A DNA stretch of 64,000 nucleotides, taken from NCBI GenBank assembly GCA_022661535.1, contig JAKULF010000001.1:868001-932000 (forward strand), read 5' to 3'. The first letter of the stretch is position 1; the number at the start of each line of letters is the position of its first letter. Below the pieces are notes generated by a model that made no database searches, was not told the DNA's origin, and saw only the letters and a list, made by a program, of their open reading frames with translations. Source of the stretch: Eutypa lata. Lineage: Eukaryota > Ascomycota > Sordariomycetes > Xylariales > Diatrypaceae. The position numbers and the translations under genes were made by a program. Below are positions 1 through 11,352 of this stretch, in pieces.

Positions 1-545
1 ACCTTCATATACGCCGGGGCACTCCACGCGCTTCCCAGGACGATGGCATCGGACCGGATGCCCTTCATCTCCGCGAGCAGCTTTGCCATCGCGGTCCCGC
101 GATCGCCGAGCCCGAACCCGCCCTCGGTGTCCTCATACGTGTACGCCGGCGGGCCGGACAGATCCGAGGCCCCGATCGTGTGGCGCAAGAAGCTGAAGTC
201 CGCGCTGTTTTCGCCGTCGGAGGTCAGGAGTTCCCGCAGCAGCTGGGACCGCGCCTCGGACGGGAGCGCGTTGATCACCGTCACTGTCGCGTCCGTGACG
301 GTGCCGCCGAATCCCGCCACCGTCTGCTTGTGGCCCGCCTCGGTATCGTCAATCGTCAGGTTCCAGGGTGAGTCGCCGCCTGAGCCAGGCCCCACTACCG
401 GCGCGTCGACCGAGGTTAGTTTGTAGGTCAGGTCTTGGTTGGTGGCGAAGGCTTGTGCTGAGGCTTGACGGGTCCTCACCGATGGCCGGACCGCTGTTGC
501 GAAAGCATGGCCAGCGAGGAGTGAAAGGGTGGTGGTGAGAAGCAT
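1..545 (-). CDS. GH30 glycoside hydrolase, likely endo-beta-1,6-galactanase type (5' part only)
   Basis: Partial gene, read leftward from the ATG at 543-545 and cut by the window start; about 181 codons are visible with no intron. The product begins with a hydrophobic signal peptide (MLLTTTLSLLAGHAFA) and a short pro-region ending near an Arg. It continues with segments typical of GH30: 'QTVAGFGGTVTDATV', 'FLRHTIGASDLSG', 'GLGDRGTAMAKLL' and 'VLGSAWSAPAYMK'. Known GH30 enzymes fold as a (beta/alpha)8 barrel with a side beta domain and hydrolyse beta-glycans with retention. The RHTIGASDLS and WSAP wording is closest to the fungal endo-beta-1,6-galactanase group, but a glucanase or xylanase subfamily cannot be excluded. 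Both catalytic glutamates would lie beyond the window edge, so activity cannot be judged here. Confidence 0.88.
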   Translation of the reverse strand, partial: MLLTTTLSLLAGHAFATAVRPSVRTRQASAQAFATNQDLTYKLTSVDAPVVGPGSGGDSPWNLTIDDTEAGHKQTVAGFGGTVTDATVTVINALPSEARSQLLRELLTSDGENSADFSFLRHTIGASDLSGPPAYTYEDTEGGFGLGDRGTAMAKLLAEMKGIRSDAIVLGSAWSAPAYMK

Positions 546-2234
546 TTTCAGAAATTTTATAGAGTAGCTCTCGGGGTTACAGGGCTTCGGGTGGCCGTTG
601 AGCAGAAAGGGGACAATGCCCTTTTAGTACTTCAGAGAGACATGGCGATTTCACCACATACTATTCTAGGACACGACGTTCCTTCTGTGCCAAGTATTCT
701 ATCGGGCCTTAAGGAGGAGTATTGATGATGAAGTCAGCTCTTGGTCGCCTACATCGCCCACGTCGCCTTGGTATTGGCGGCTCTCCAAAACTAGTAATCA
801 GGACCAGGATGTTCAGGGGCAGCCGCAGAGAAAGTCAGGGAGCCGATTCGACTAGCTGAATTTAAGGCAAAGGCCAAGATATTCGCTACTGCACATGCGG
901 TAGATCAAATACTATTTTAAGGATGTGTATCAATTTGGTGGCAGATGGTTACACAGAAGTTGGCGTCAGCATCTTGATGGCTTCTCGGTACATCTGCCTG
1001 TTACCTACTTTACCCTTAGAAAACTGACAAGTTTTATCGTACGATGGCTGGCTTTCATTTGGTGAGGCTTCAGCAACTTCCAATTCAGCTACATAATGGA
1101 ACTTCACCTTTGATAGCTCGGATGGAAAAGGTATGTTTCCGAGAAGAAGTCCTAAAAATAGAATATTAATGCAACCAAGCAACTTAGACCTTAAGTGGCT
1201 TGGGCCAAGGCCGCTTCCCGGGTTCATCAGTCTTCAATGCCTAGAGCAGAAAAATTAGCGCAGAAAAAGAAAGAACAACAAAGGCAATGTCACGGGATAT
1301 CTCGTTCTTAAAACCCACGAGTTGCTCGATCCCTGATGTGGATCTGAAGATAGCACGTGGTGTTCGTTCTTCCGGGCTGATATTCAAGCATGGTTAAATG
1401 ATCGTGGCAAGTATGAAAAGTTGCATTGCATGCTATACTGTTATTCACTAAGTCAAGAAGGTAGTCAAACTTTCATGCCAATCTATGAACTCATTCTAGA
1501 ACTCACAAAGATTGCCAAGTCTCAGTGGTTCTAACAGTATTTGAAACTGAGAGACCAGATACTATTAATATTAGTTGCAAACTTGGATATTTTGAATATA
1601 ACTTGATATTGGAGGGAGCTCAATTGTAGCTGGAGCTTTTATACCCTTATTAATCGTTATCAAGTAGCCATAGCTGTGTGTTTTAAGCAAGTGACTATTC
1701 CATTACCACTTTAAGCATGTTATTACTTAGTCAATGTTTGAATTACTTTGAGAAGCACTTCAAGAGATTTTCCCGGTCGAAGTCCTGGTTAAGCACAATG
1801 TAGTAATTGCTACGTCATGTAGACTTGGTGTCAAAAACACTAGATAAACAGTTACCAGTTCTTTAATTATCGAGATGACAATGAGGACATTAATTAGGGG
1901 TTGAGATAGTTCCTTACTGTAGTTGTTCTGGATTTCCATAGTTATTAGGCTACGGAAACAGAGCCTAATACTTCTTCCTGCCTGACGATGTGATTGCTTG
2001 CATACTTCAATACTCGGAGGAATACTTCAGTATCAAATAGGTAGCAAGGCAGACCATGGCTCTATGTATATAATCAGGATAATTACTTTATGTTGCTGTA
2101 CCAACGTTTAACGGTGTCCAGGTGTTCTTATCTTCAAAGGTAGCGGCGAAAGCCTTTGTAAAGACGACTGGAGCCTTGACTCCTCCCCAGGAACAAGGTA
2201 TTGAGTTCCCCAGGTGACTTGCAGGGAGGACCAA
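546..2234. other. Intergenic, no convincing gene
   Basis: Region between the divergent GH30 and first 2EXR genes. It must hold both promoters. A 92-codon minus-strand frame at 949-1227 has one hydrophobic stretch but no recognisable domain, so I do not call it. The rest is moderately AT-rich with many stops in all frames. Confidence 0.6.
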
Positions 2235-2242
2235 TATATAAA
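2235..2242 (+). promoter_or_regulatory. Candidate TATA box of first 2EXR gene
   Basis: TATATAAA lies 70 bp upstream of the ATG at 2312. The same octamer lies 76 bp upstream of the paralog's ATG at 4920, with similar C/T-rich sequence just upstream of both. The promoter therefore seems to be part of the duplicated unit. Confidence 0.5.
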
Positions 2243-2311
2243 TGCTTTATGGCGCATGCTAATTCTCACTCTTAATATTACCTTTCATCCACATCACCAA
2301 AGGTTGAAGTG

Positions 2312-3493
2312 ATGATGGCGCGTCGCCAGTCTGTTTCCGGAAGCCATAGGCGACAAGGAAACAGCAGTCTTGACCGCCAGTTCACCCCTTTCTCACGTCT
2401 TCCCTTGGAACTTCGAGTTATGATATGGAAGATGGCGCTCGGTGAGCACGGTTGTCTTGTGGTCATGAAATCGCAAGCAGACTACACGTCTTTCCGGTCC
2501 CTTCCCCAGGTTATTGGCCCTGGCCATGAAGTCGCACCCCTGTTGCTGGTAAACCATGAAGCAAGTGAAGTAGCGATGTCGTTGATTCGTGGGTTCATTC
2601 AACCAGTTGCGTATAAAAAATCATTTGTGGGTCACCTAGGTCGTCTTTACCCTACTGTCCCTCCTACCTACGCTCATCGCTGCATTGGATGTAACACCGA
2701 CATGTTCTATGTTCCCATCGCAAGTGAACTACCAGCGCTATTGAAGGCGATTACCAAGGGATCTTTTGCTCACCAACTTGAGAGGCTTGCTGTCACTATC
2801 TTTGGTAGTACTAGCCGTGACGATAAGTATATCGCCGGGGGACAATTCGAGAATGACATCCGAGGTCTACCGAAGCTACGGCAATTGTACCTTGTCGTAG
2901 ACGACGTGTTCAATGTCGACTTCGGTCCTGGACATGTCCCGAGCTCTCGCTCCGAGTCCGCCCGCCTCCCCTACCGAACCTGTCCCGACCATGTCACCTG
3001 CCGCACAGCACTACGTGAACACATTAGAAACCAGGAAGATGTCGGATTTGGCTTCGTGGATTATGAGATGTTCATGCAACGCTGGCAATGGCCGATCGCA
3101 TCTAAAGAAGGAACTCATATTTCATTCGAGGTTTACAACGCATACTGCCACAGAGTTCTGGCACGGGTTCATGAGATCGCACAGAAGCTTCACCGACCCA
3201 TCAGTGTTAAGCTCGTGATTGACATCGACGGAAAAATATACACTAAGTTTGAACGGCAGTCATCGCCGATCTACAAGCGCAGCGACATGCATTTCTGGCC
3301 TGTGAATGTCAACGACTGGTACCGCATAATCAGGGCCCAGACAACCCTACCGTCCCAGCCAAGTCGCCGGCGACGGAACCCCGTGGACTTGGAATCTTGG
3401 ATGAACTACGAATACCAAGAAAACGTACAGCGGATAGGAGGAATCATTAATGGCAAGAGCTATGTGGAGAGAGTATCTGGTTCTTGGCCGTAG
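2312..3493 (+). CDS. 2EXR-domain protein, copy 1
   Basis: Intronless gene of 393 codons. The start is the first ATG of an ATG-ATG pair at 2312; the frame stays open a codon further to a GTG at 2309, which a eukaryote would not use. Residues about 25-45 read FTPFSRLPLELRVMIWKMAL, the hallmark of the fungal 2EXR domain, an F-box-like N-terminal module of unknown biochemical role. Other recognisable parts shared with the next gene are 'LLLVNHEASEVA', 'DMFYVPIASEL', 'GLPKLRQLYLVVDDVF' and 'YNAYCHRV'. This copy carries about 60 extra C-terminal residues absent from the second. It probably arose by tandem duplication. Function is not known beyond the family. The model is firm because the homologous frame is intact in both copies. 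Confidence 0.85.
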   Translation: MMARRQSVSGSHRRQGNSSLDRQFTPFSRLPLELRVMIWKMALGEHGCLVVMKSQADYTSFRSLPQVIGPGHEVAPLLLVNHEASEVAMSLIRGFIQPVAYKKSFVGHLGRLYPTVPPTYAHRCIGCNTDMFYVPIASELPALLKAITKGSFAHQLERLAVTIFGSTSRDDKYIAGGQFENDIRGLPKLRQLYLVVDDVFNVDFGPGHVPSSRSESARLPYRTCPDHVTCRTALREHIRNQEDVGFGFVDYEMFMQRWQWPIASKEGTHISFEVYNAYCHRVLARVHEIAQKLHRPISVKLVIDIDGKIYTKFERQSSPIYKRSDMHFWPVNVNDWYRIIRAQTTLPSQPSRRRRNPVDLESWMNYEYQENVQRIGGIINGKSYVERVSGSWP

Positions 3494-4836
3494 ATGTAAC
3501 TGCTGGGGAAATTGAGGGACCAGGGAAGAGATATGCGTGACGACATAATCACGATTTGTGGCATTCATATATGTCGGACTGACACCGTATAATCGCCTGG
3601 GGACAGGGTTGACCAAGATGGATATGAGTAGGTATTAACATCAGAAGTTAATAACATATCGTTGAGGTCCAGGACAATTGTCTCTACATGCTGCGTATAA
3701 GGAGGTGCCCTTTTTATCCTGATATTCAACACTGAAACTTGCGTGATCACTATGGAACCTGTGTTATCTTGATAAAACCTTCCGTAACTATCATTGATTA
3801 AACAGAGTAAACCAGAAGTGTATCTCGCAGCGCCACGGCGTTTGAAAAAGAGGATTCGAATATATTTTCTTAACCGTAGTGAGCCGATATAGATAAGAGA
3901 CTAGGAATATAATACGTCGTGGCTCTACGACAAGAGGAGGGCTTTCACTCGTAACAAGTAGCCGGCTCGCTAGGAAAACTACAAAGGAAATATAGTCATT
4001 GATGTGCTAGAGTATTGTTATACTGCAGTTTGCATCAGCATTTTGACAGCGTCTGAGTTACCTGCGAATTATTTTACCCATGGCGAAGATGGCTTTTTAG
4101 TGGGTGTTAGTAGCCGCCAAAGTATAGGGGATCTTATTAGCTTACCACGTAAACTCTCGTCTCACTAGGGTAAAGGTTCGGGTGTGGTCTCTCTGGCACC
4201 ATTAAAATAGACACCACTTTTAAGTCCAAACATTTATGCGTGAATTAGTGCCATAAGCTTCTCGCATAACGATAGCATTTCATTGTATGCGACCTTGGAT
4301 CTTGCAGCCATAGAAACTAACGCCTTAGTGACGAGCAATGCAGCCGATTTGGCATAGAGAAAAAAAAAGCCTAGTCAATTGATAAGTCAAGAAACGTCTG
4401 CATATCGAAGCTCTAGGAAAATGAAATGGAGTTTCTGCTTAGGCATTCGCGGCAGGTACTGCATTTCAGGAAATTGGTCATTCATTCCGTCATTTCGATG
4501 CTTCCAAAAAAGCAACAAAGGTCATGCATAGCAGCTATTCAGAGTTGCCGGCATCTATGCTATACGAAAGTGTATTTTGAATGAACACAATATTGCCTGG
4601 ACAGTGGCACTCAAACAAACACAATGTTGGTCATAGAAATGGGGTTGTCCAACATTGTGATTCAATTAGGCCGATGGCTTGTTTTTACTATGGACATATG
4701 CCTGAGATAATCTTTTATGGCTAAGTCTAATAGGAAGTTCCTCAGTCGAAAAGGTTGGAGAACGAAGTCCCCCTCGGGAATGAATGACTGGGTTCCTCGT
4801 GCCTTGCAAATGCCTCAGACTGCTTCAAAGATGAGT
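3494..4836. other. Intergenic between tandem 2EXR copies
   Basis: Contains the 3' flank of copy 1 and the promoter of copy 2. A 34-bp stretch at 3948-3981 recurs downstream of copy 2 at 6260-6293 (about 29 of 34 identical). No other gene-like frame was seen. Confidence 0.6.
3948..3981 (+). repeat. 3'-flank repeat, copy 1
   Basis: Begins CTCGTAACAAGT and ends TAGGAAAACTA. The second copy at 6260-6293 has the same ends and five mismatches in the middle. It sits about 450 bp after the first 2EXR stop codon and about 340 bp after the second. It is best read as a surviving piece of the duplicated 3' flank; a small dispersed repeat is possible. Confidence 0.55.
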
Positions 4837-4844
4837 TATATAAA
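4837..4844 (+). promoter_or_regulatory. Candidate TATA box of second 2EXR gene
   Basis: TATATAAA, 76 bp before the ATG at 4920. It matches in sequence and position the box before copy 1. Confidence 0.5.
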
Positions 4845-4919
4845 CATGCTTGGTCGTCTAAATCGAATACCAAACTTTCCTACCAAATCAACGTGTGCTC
4901 TGTTAGAGCCTAAGTGGCG

Positions 4920-5921
4920 ATGATGTCTCAACGCTTTCCACGACGCCATCGGCCACAGGCCTATGATGGACGTCCTCGCACCTTCCCACGCTTTACACGT
5001 CTCCCTGTGGAACTTCGACTCCTTGTATGGGAATTCGCGTCTAATGGACACGGCTGTCTTCAGGTTGTCACGTGGCAAGGGACGAATATGTTTGTCGCTA
5101 CCAATCATAAATGTTACGGGGATTTCCATAACCCAGCTGGATATCGCTCCCTTGAAAAGGAACGACCTTCTCCCCTAATGCTAGTGAACCGCGAATCTCA
5201 TGCAGTAGCAACTGCCGTTAAGCTTCATACCTTCGTTAAACGGAATCCAGTACTGCCTTCTTACCAACTTCAGTTTCCCCGCCCTGTCTCGTATACTGAT
5301 GACATGTTCTATTTTCCCTGTGCACCTAAGCTATCTAGCTTGCTTTCGACCATCATCAAAGAACCATTCGCTAACAAGCTTGAGAAAGTCGCTGTTCATG
5401 TATTCGGTAGACCATGTTTAGATGATGGTTACGTATCCGGGCAACAGTTCGAGGATGCCATCAAAAGTCTACCGAAGTTACGACAGCTATTCCTTGTCGT
5501 GGATAGGCTCTTTAGCGCCAACTTCGGTCCCGGACGCGTCCCACGAAGATTTCTACCGTGCCCCAATCACGTCTTCAGTCGGACCGCATTGGAGAAGCAT
5601 ATCAAGAGCCAGGGAGACTGCGGCTTTGGCTTTTCGAGCTACAAGGAGTTTACGAAGCGGTGGCAACAGCCGATTGTGACGGCTCAAGGCGGTGGGTTTC
5701 CTGAGGAGCATGTCGCGTTTGAAGACTACAACGCATACTGCTACCGACTTGTGGACCGAGCGCGTCAGATCGCAGATAAGCTTGGACGACACATCGATGT
5801 CAAGCTCAGGGTTGACCTCGACGCAGGACCCTTAAGGGAAAGTTATCCGTACACTCGTACCAATATGCATCTTATGGATCCAGCTTGTGGGAGTTGGTAT
5901 TCTATGTTCTCGAGGCACTAG
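4920..5921 (+). CDS. 2EXR-domain protein, copy 2
   Basis: Intronless gene of 333 codons beginning at the ATG-ATG pair at 4920; the upstream GTG in frame at 4914 is not a likely start. Residues about 22-42 read FPRFTRLPVELRLLVWEFAS, the 2EXR signature. It aligns along its length with the gene at 2312: 'MLVNRESHAVATAV', 'DDMFYFPCAPKLSSLL', 'SLPKLRQLFLVVDRLF', 'NFGPGRVP' and 'YNAYCYRLVDRA' all have counterparts. It ends earlier, at 'WYSMFSRH', where copy 1 continues. The two copies are clearly diverged (roughly half the residues match by eye), so the duplication is old or the genes evolve fast. No function beyond the family can be given. Confidence 0.85.
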   Translation: MMSQRFPRRHRPQAYDGRPRTFPRFTRLPVELRLLVWEFASNGHGCLQVVTWQGTNMFVATNHKCYGDFHNPAGYRSLEKERPSPLMLVNRESHAVATAVKLHTFVKRNPVLPSYQLQFPRPVSYTDDMFYFPCAPKLSSLLSTIIKEPFANKLEKVAVHVFGRPCLDDGYVSGQQFEDAIKSLPKLRQLFLVVDRLFSANFGPGRVPRRFLPCPNHVFSRTALEKHIKSQGDCGFGFSSYKEFTKRWQQPIVTAQGGGFPEEHVAFEDYNAYCYRLVDRARQIADKLGRHIDVKLRVDLDAGPLRESYPYTRTNMHLMDPACGSWYSMFSRH

Positions 5922-6259
5922 GCTAGTCATTAGATAGTCATATTCTGCTCTACTCAGCTGTATATTAGCTTTCCAGTCCGATCAATATCACTATTACCTA
6001 TCTCTATTTGTAGATCTCGTAGAAGGTGGTTGATCACTGCGCGGCTTAGGCTCGTTATCCGAATATACTGGCTATTCTGTGGCTGGCCTGGTGGGTTCCC
6101 GGATAAATAGCGACGATGAACTATGATAATCTGGGGGTATATCTTGAAGGTCGAGATGTCTGAAGGCAGGTTGCGAAGTATGTTATCGTGCTCGTTGCGA
6201 ATAGATAGACAGGATGACAGGATTATAATAGGTTGGAGATATTCGATGAGACGCATTCG

Positions 6260-6293
6260 CTCGTAACAAGTGACCGACTTGGTAGGAAAACTA
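6260..6293 (+). repeat. 3'-flank repeat, copy 2
   Basis: Partner of 3948-3981, with the same CTCGTAACAAGT start and TAGGAAAACTA end. Sequence after it (GATGGCG...) no longer matches, which suggests the right border of the duplicated unit lies here. Confidence 0.55.
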
Positions 6294-8347
6294 GATGGCG
6301 CCCCCGGGGCTTTCGCAACTTCCACGTGCAATAAGGTCGGCTAGAGGGAGCGCAAATCACGAGATGCCGACTCTTTCAGACCTAGGTAGATTACATAAAC
6401 TCAAACCCAGTGACCGCCCTCGTGGAGTTCGGAGCCATGCGAGATTTCAGGACCCGGCGGCAATATGCAAGACATGGTGACGACGCGGGGCGGAAACACA
6501 TGCCGATGCATCCACAATTGTAAGGAGCAGGGCCCCCGTTGCATTGGGAAAAGGACGGATCGCGCGAAGGTGCTTCCGCGTATGTATGTATTGTACACCG
6601 TTGGGGTCTTGCGGCCACTCTGGCGGAGAAGCGGCTACATATTGTACGTATATGTATGAGGTGCAGTAGTTCAGATCCAATAGCGGCTCTGGGCACAGAA
6701 AGCGGGATGGCAGGATGGGAGATAGAACGGGTGGGATTTATGTTCGTGTTCGGGATCAGGCGGTGGTCTCTACATACTACACGTAGATAGGTAGGCGTAG
6801 TATGGAGGTAGTATGTATTAGTACAATAAATGCATCAGAGACAACGGTGGTGGATAGATGCATGCGGCAAATCTAGTCGATGCGATGGGATCGTGACGTC
6901 TATGGATTTTGCATCAAGTTCCGGTATCCGCGACACTTTGTGTAATAAACTCATGTCGCGAACCTGCTTGCCTGCATGCTCGACCTGTTAGGTTGTGCGA
7001 CTTGGACGACAAAGGGGTAATAGGGGGCCATCGGAGGTCGCCGACGGTCGGTTGGGGCTGCCCTTCCGACTTACATACACACTTTTGTAGACGAAGAATT
7101 ATCGGGATCGGATCTTGTGAGTCAGCAAGCTTTGCATTTGAAAGCTCATTTCGTAGAACCTGACTCAATAATTTTTAGATTGTCTTGAAAGAAGGAACTG
7201 CATTCGTAAGATCCTTCTTTTCTTTTCTACGTAGGAGGCTGCTTAATTAGGAGGGGGAAATATGCATTTAACATATAGGTGCATTACATAACCATATTGA
7301 TCTTATGTATCAAGTACATCAACACGAAACAATCTAATAAGGAACTTCAATCTACATTATAATTATATTTTGCATCATTTAATTAGATACTTATTGACAT
7401 TCGAAATTCATTGTTATGATAAACCAGAACGGGCATCTTGTTGCACATAGAAAATAGGCAGCGGGGATAGCCGGCCCATTAATTAGATCGGTGCACATTA
7501 GATCGGGTTGCCACGTTTATTGTACTACGGACGCGGCACCGAGGAACATTTCTTTTTATGACTGTACTGATCCCACAACTGCAAGATGATACTATCTCGT
7601 AGCAAACGCAGTATGTAAAAGCCTCATCACGGACAAAGTGCGTCAGAGAGAAATCGTTGGGAAAGATAGTTAAAGCTTCTTGATGCCGGAAAATTATCTT
7701 CCATAGCAACATCCCGAATACGAATTGTAGCGGGACATGAAGTCCGACAATAATGAAGCTCTCTGGCTCTCCATTAAAGATGAGTTAACTTCGGGCTGAC
7801 GGATGATATAACGTAAAAATAGCACCACCGGGAAACCTTAAAGTCAAGTGATTGAGAAAACATTTTAGAACTACCTAGGTAAAGTTTAAAGGAACCTGCG
7901 GGATCTAAACTCAGCCCGGCAAACTACAGTAGTATAGTAATGTCCTATCACTAACGTTAGACCCTGAAACTTGTCGCTAGAATTACAACCTATCACATAA
8001 TAATAGCTATAGATTTTGAACTTATAGTACAGGGTGATCTTATATCTCCCCAACCTTTCCTGTTTCGGAACCCCCACTTAGTTCCATTTTCGACCCACCA
8101 CCACTGTATTTAGGTGGGTCAATGTCAACGCTAGATCAAGTCGTCGGTTGTTTACTTTTTTGTTTACTGTTTTTATTTTGAAGCCATTCAGACCGCGTTT
8201 GACCGCTTACGGGCCCACAAATTGGGTGGTTTACTGGCAGAAAAAATTTACCTATTGTAGATTCTGCACCTATTGTCCTATTGTTTTGGTGACCTCTTAT
8301 TTATTTTGCAGTTCCTTTCTGACCTTTCCTTCTTCTTTTCCTTCACC

Positions 8348-8396
8348 CATCAACAGCTCTGTCAACAAATCCATCAACAGATCCATCAACAGATCC
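8348..8396 (+). repeat. Short tandem repeat ATCCATCAACAG
   Basis: Imperfect tandem copies of a 12-13 bp unit, in a pyrimidine-rich stretch about 50 bp before the small frame at 8443. It may be part of that frame's leader. Confidence 0.6.
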
Positions 8397-8442
8397 TTCC
8401 TTTATTTTATCCATCACCAGCTTCATCATTCCTCATCTGCGT

Positions 8443-8841
8443 ATGCTCGTATTCAATACGATGACGCCTTTGTTTCATCCTCTTCAACTCGGTTACTACC
8501 TTGATCATCAGTATCTTCAGATTTCTGAATGGCGGCAACGCTTAGGTGGTTACCTCGCACAGCAAGTGGTGTTGACTGCTGATGAATGGACTGACCTATT
8601 CCCCTTCGTTAGCAACGTCTGGCTCCGTCACGATGGCCATGTTGACGATAAGCCTTCTGTTAAATGGCCGTACAAGAAACAACAATACCGTTGCCGTTTC
8701 TTTCGAGGGTACGGAAACGGCCTAGGACCGTTAATGGGCTTCCTCAATATCCTGCCAATGGCCCTCGAGACGCTTGTTGATGCCCGAAATGTTGGCACAA
8801 AAAGCCCTGAATTCAGAGGAGGCTTCATACAACAAAAGTAA
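8443..8841 (+). CDS. Hypothetical small protein
   Basis: An ATG-initiated frame of 132 codons with coding-like composition: many W, Y and charged residues in short clusters, such as 'ISEWRQRLGGYLAQQ', 'LTADEWTDLFPF' and 'KKQQYRCRFFRGYGNG'. No known family is recognised and no signal peptide is seen. A second ATG lies six codons in. The leader is T/C-rich with a short tandem repeat, as in fungal promoters. It could be a lineage-specific gene or a remnant of a larger one. Confidence is limited because no domain or splice evidence supports it. Confidence 0.35.
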   Translation: MLVFNTMTPLFHPLQLGYYLDHQYLQISEWRQRLGGYLAQQVVLTADEWTDLFPFVSNVWLRHDGHVDDKPSVKWPYKKQQYRCRFFRGYGNGLGPLMGFLNILPMALETLVDARNVGTKSPEFRGGFIQQK

Positions 8842-11259
8842 ATGAGAAAAGTCTCTTCGAACGCAAAGAATTTGTGTACTTAGTTTATTTTGTTGATTTT
8901 GCATAATAACCAAACTCAGCAGTCAGCTTCAGAATTTTTCTGATATGTCCTTATAAAGGGGATGGGCCGGGAGGTTGCTATGGGCAACCGGTGATTTTGG
9001 CCCTAAAATGCCCACAAAAAATAGTAAGTGACCCACTACTGACCCACTACGAGGACACGCTAACTAACACCCGAATAGGAAAGGCGGGGGAGATTTATGA
9101 CCACTCTATAGTACATAGTATAATGCATGTATGACACATTGAAAAGTTAACAGTATCGTTAATCATTGTAGTTATGTTGATCAATACTTAAAAAGGTAGC
9201 TATAATTCGGTAGATCTGAAGTCTAGATGCTTGGAGTCAAGTATGTATCTATCAGTCTGTTTAGATTTAACTAAACCCTTTATGTTCCTGTCGGTATTTT
9301 AAAAATCACATGCGAAAATCCCATGGCTGTGTTCAAAAATTTAAAAATGATCGGGGATTGACGCCGTGCAGCTGCTCTTGATGACTAAGTGGGCCTGAAA
9401 AAATAAGGTTCTCCATCGGCTCCTATGTACCTATCTAAAACTCCGGAGGAAGGGGGATCGGTAACCAAGAGTGGTGGACGTGTGTAAATATGGACAAGTG
9501 TACAATAGCATGGATAACCATCATCGTATTTCCTTCACGGGAATATGATAGCTGGAAGCTAGAGCTAGATGTTAGTATAATTCTTGATTCGCTACAAAGT
9601 GGAAAATATGCTGCGAGGCTGATGGAGGGGGCGAACGGGATCTACAAAGCCACACCCATATATACATACATGTATGTAGCTGATCTCTGCAAGGTCCCCC
9701 CATCCCAACACCTGCATTGTCCAATCGCTACTGAGCCATTACACGCCTTTATGGCTTCCGCCAATTATGGCTAATTATAATCCCGTTAGCTGCAGTCGCT
9801 TCAGCACGACTCATACGATCTCTCTTCCTTCAGCCTTGCGGGTGGTCTGATATTTTAACCCATGCTCATGGGTACGTACCCCACACTGGTCCTCTGGCTG
9901 TGGCCCCAAGACTCCCAGGGTTCTGGGCCCTTGTAACTCGATCCACCCTAGCAGCAAAAGTCAGGCCATCTTGGCAACTCTCTGACGTGCGCCGCATCTC
10001 GACCATGGGGATTTCCAGATTGAAATCAGACCATATTTTTCTCTCCTCTCTCTCTGGTCACGTCCGCCGATTGTACCTTTGCATATTGTTTATTGCTGGT
10101 GAATACTTTTCTCCGTTAGACTCCAGGCTTTTCTATTTCCCGCAACGCTCCTTTTTTAATGCAAACGTGTCCAGGACAGAAAGGAACACCCTTATTAGAA
10201 CCCACTAACTAGGAGGTGAGGGGTGAGTGATGAGAGGACACACAAGCAGTAGGACACAACCGTTGGGGGAGTTACTGGTAAGATAGACGGGTAGGATGGC
10301 AGGTAGTTAGTTAGTTAGATCGTTAGTGTAGGTAGGCATGTGCTTTTTGCTGATGTACGATGCCGACCGGCCGTCGCCCCTCTGCGATGCCATTGCCCCT
10401 CTATTGGCGTGTGGTGATTCTTCAATTTGGAATGGGATGTAATTGTAATGTGCGGTATGAAATGTATGTATGAGAGAAAGTAAACATACTCTGGAGATTT
10501 CTAGTAATTACTTTATTAGTTACTTTAGGGTCTATCCGGGTAGTTAGCCGCGCCAAATGGGCACGAGGTCCAAAGCGCCCAAAAAGTTCCGAAGTACGTC
10601 TCGTCCAACTTGGGTAGTGTTTTATCGGAAGGGCCACGGTCGTTTCTATCAGGCCATAAATCGGTCCCCACCACAAAGCTTCGGGCGGTCTCGCCCATGA
10701 CCATCGGTGAAGACCCGTTAAGGTGAATATCGTCCCATTACTTTAAACCTCCAACAGCCTTTCGTTGTTTTTGGTTTTTTCCTACTACCATCATCGTCAT
10801 CAGCGCCAGCTACATCATAATCTTATCATTCTAATTTTGTGTGGAGAAACCCGTGGTGGCATAAACACTACCATCTGTTATCACCAGCATCACATCATAC
10901 CACACTCATCACCACTACCACCACCACCACCCTATCTGCTGTCGCTTTAGTACCAGTGTACTGAAGTTACACACTAGAGTTCTATCTTGAACAAGACGAA
11001 CTCTTACCACGAGGAAGTTACCGCCTCTTACAGCCATTCAAGCCACAGATCGGGCTCGGATCGCATCTTATCTCTATTTCGACTCAGATCCCCCTCATTC
11101 TACCAATTTTTTTGCCATCGTACAGCTTACGTTTTGTCAACCCCTCAGCCGGCCCAATACGTTTGCCAAGCCTTCTTATAGTACCGCCAAGGCTTATCAT
11201 CAATTATCACGGATTAGGACGACACAACAGCTCTACCTACCACATCTTTAACTTTCTGA
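8842..11259. other. Intergenic, then leader region of the bHLH gene
   Basis: No supported gene in 8842-10700. From about 10740 the sequence becomes rich in C and T with CCA/CAT runs (for example 10910-10931), typical of a long fungal 5' leader for the downstream bHLH gene. Short frames at 9490-9774 and 9900-10208 are not convincing. Confidence 0.55.
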
Positions 11260-11343
11260 ATGATATACAATCAGCTTTGTCATAAAAGAAAGTTACTTAA
11301 TCTCACGGCCAAGCCGAGACGAATTCATCACATCGAGTTCTAG
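11260..11343 (+). promoter_or_regulatory. Upstream ORF of the bHLH gene
   Basis: An ATG at 11260 opens a 27-codon frame that ends at the TAG 11341-11343, nine bases before the main ATG at 11353. If the transcript starts upstream of 11260, ribosomes would have to bypass or reinitiate after this frame, so it could lower translation of the regulator. The leader start is not visible, so this is conditional. Confidence 0.45.
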
Positions 11344-11352
11344 AAACTCGAC

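Larger units (their letters stand above)
5922..8442. other. Intergenic, no supported gene
   Basis: Holds the second copy of the 3'-flank repeat at 6260-6293. Several short frames exist on both strands (for example a 125-codon minus frame at 5954-6331 and overlapping frames at 6391-6790), but none has a domain, intron pattern or coding-like composition I can support. The stretch at 7200-8150 is AT-rich with many stops. At 8348-8396 a 12-13 bp unit around ATCCATCAACAG is repeated about four times. Confidence 0.55.

Noticed and set aside
949..1227. 92-codon minus-strand frame with a hydrophobic stretch
   Set aside because: No family, no leader features and no splice partner; the length is within chance for this composition.
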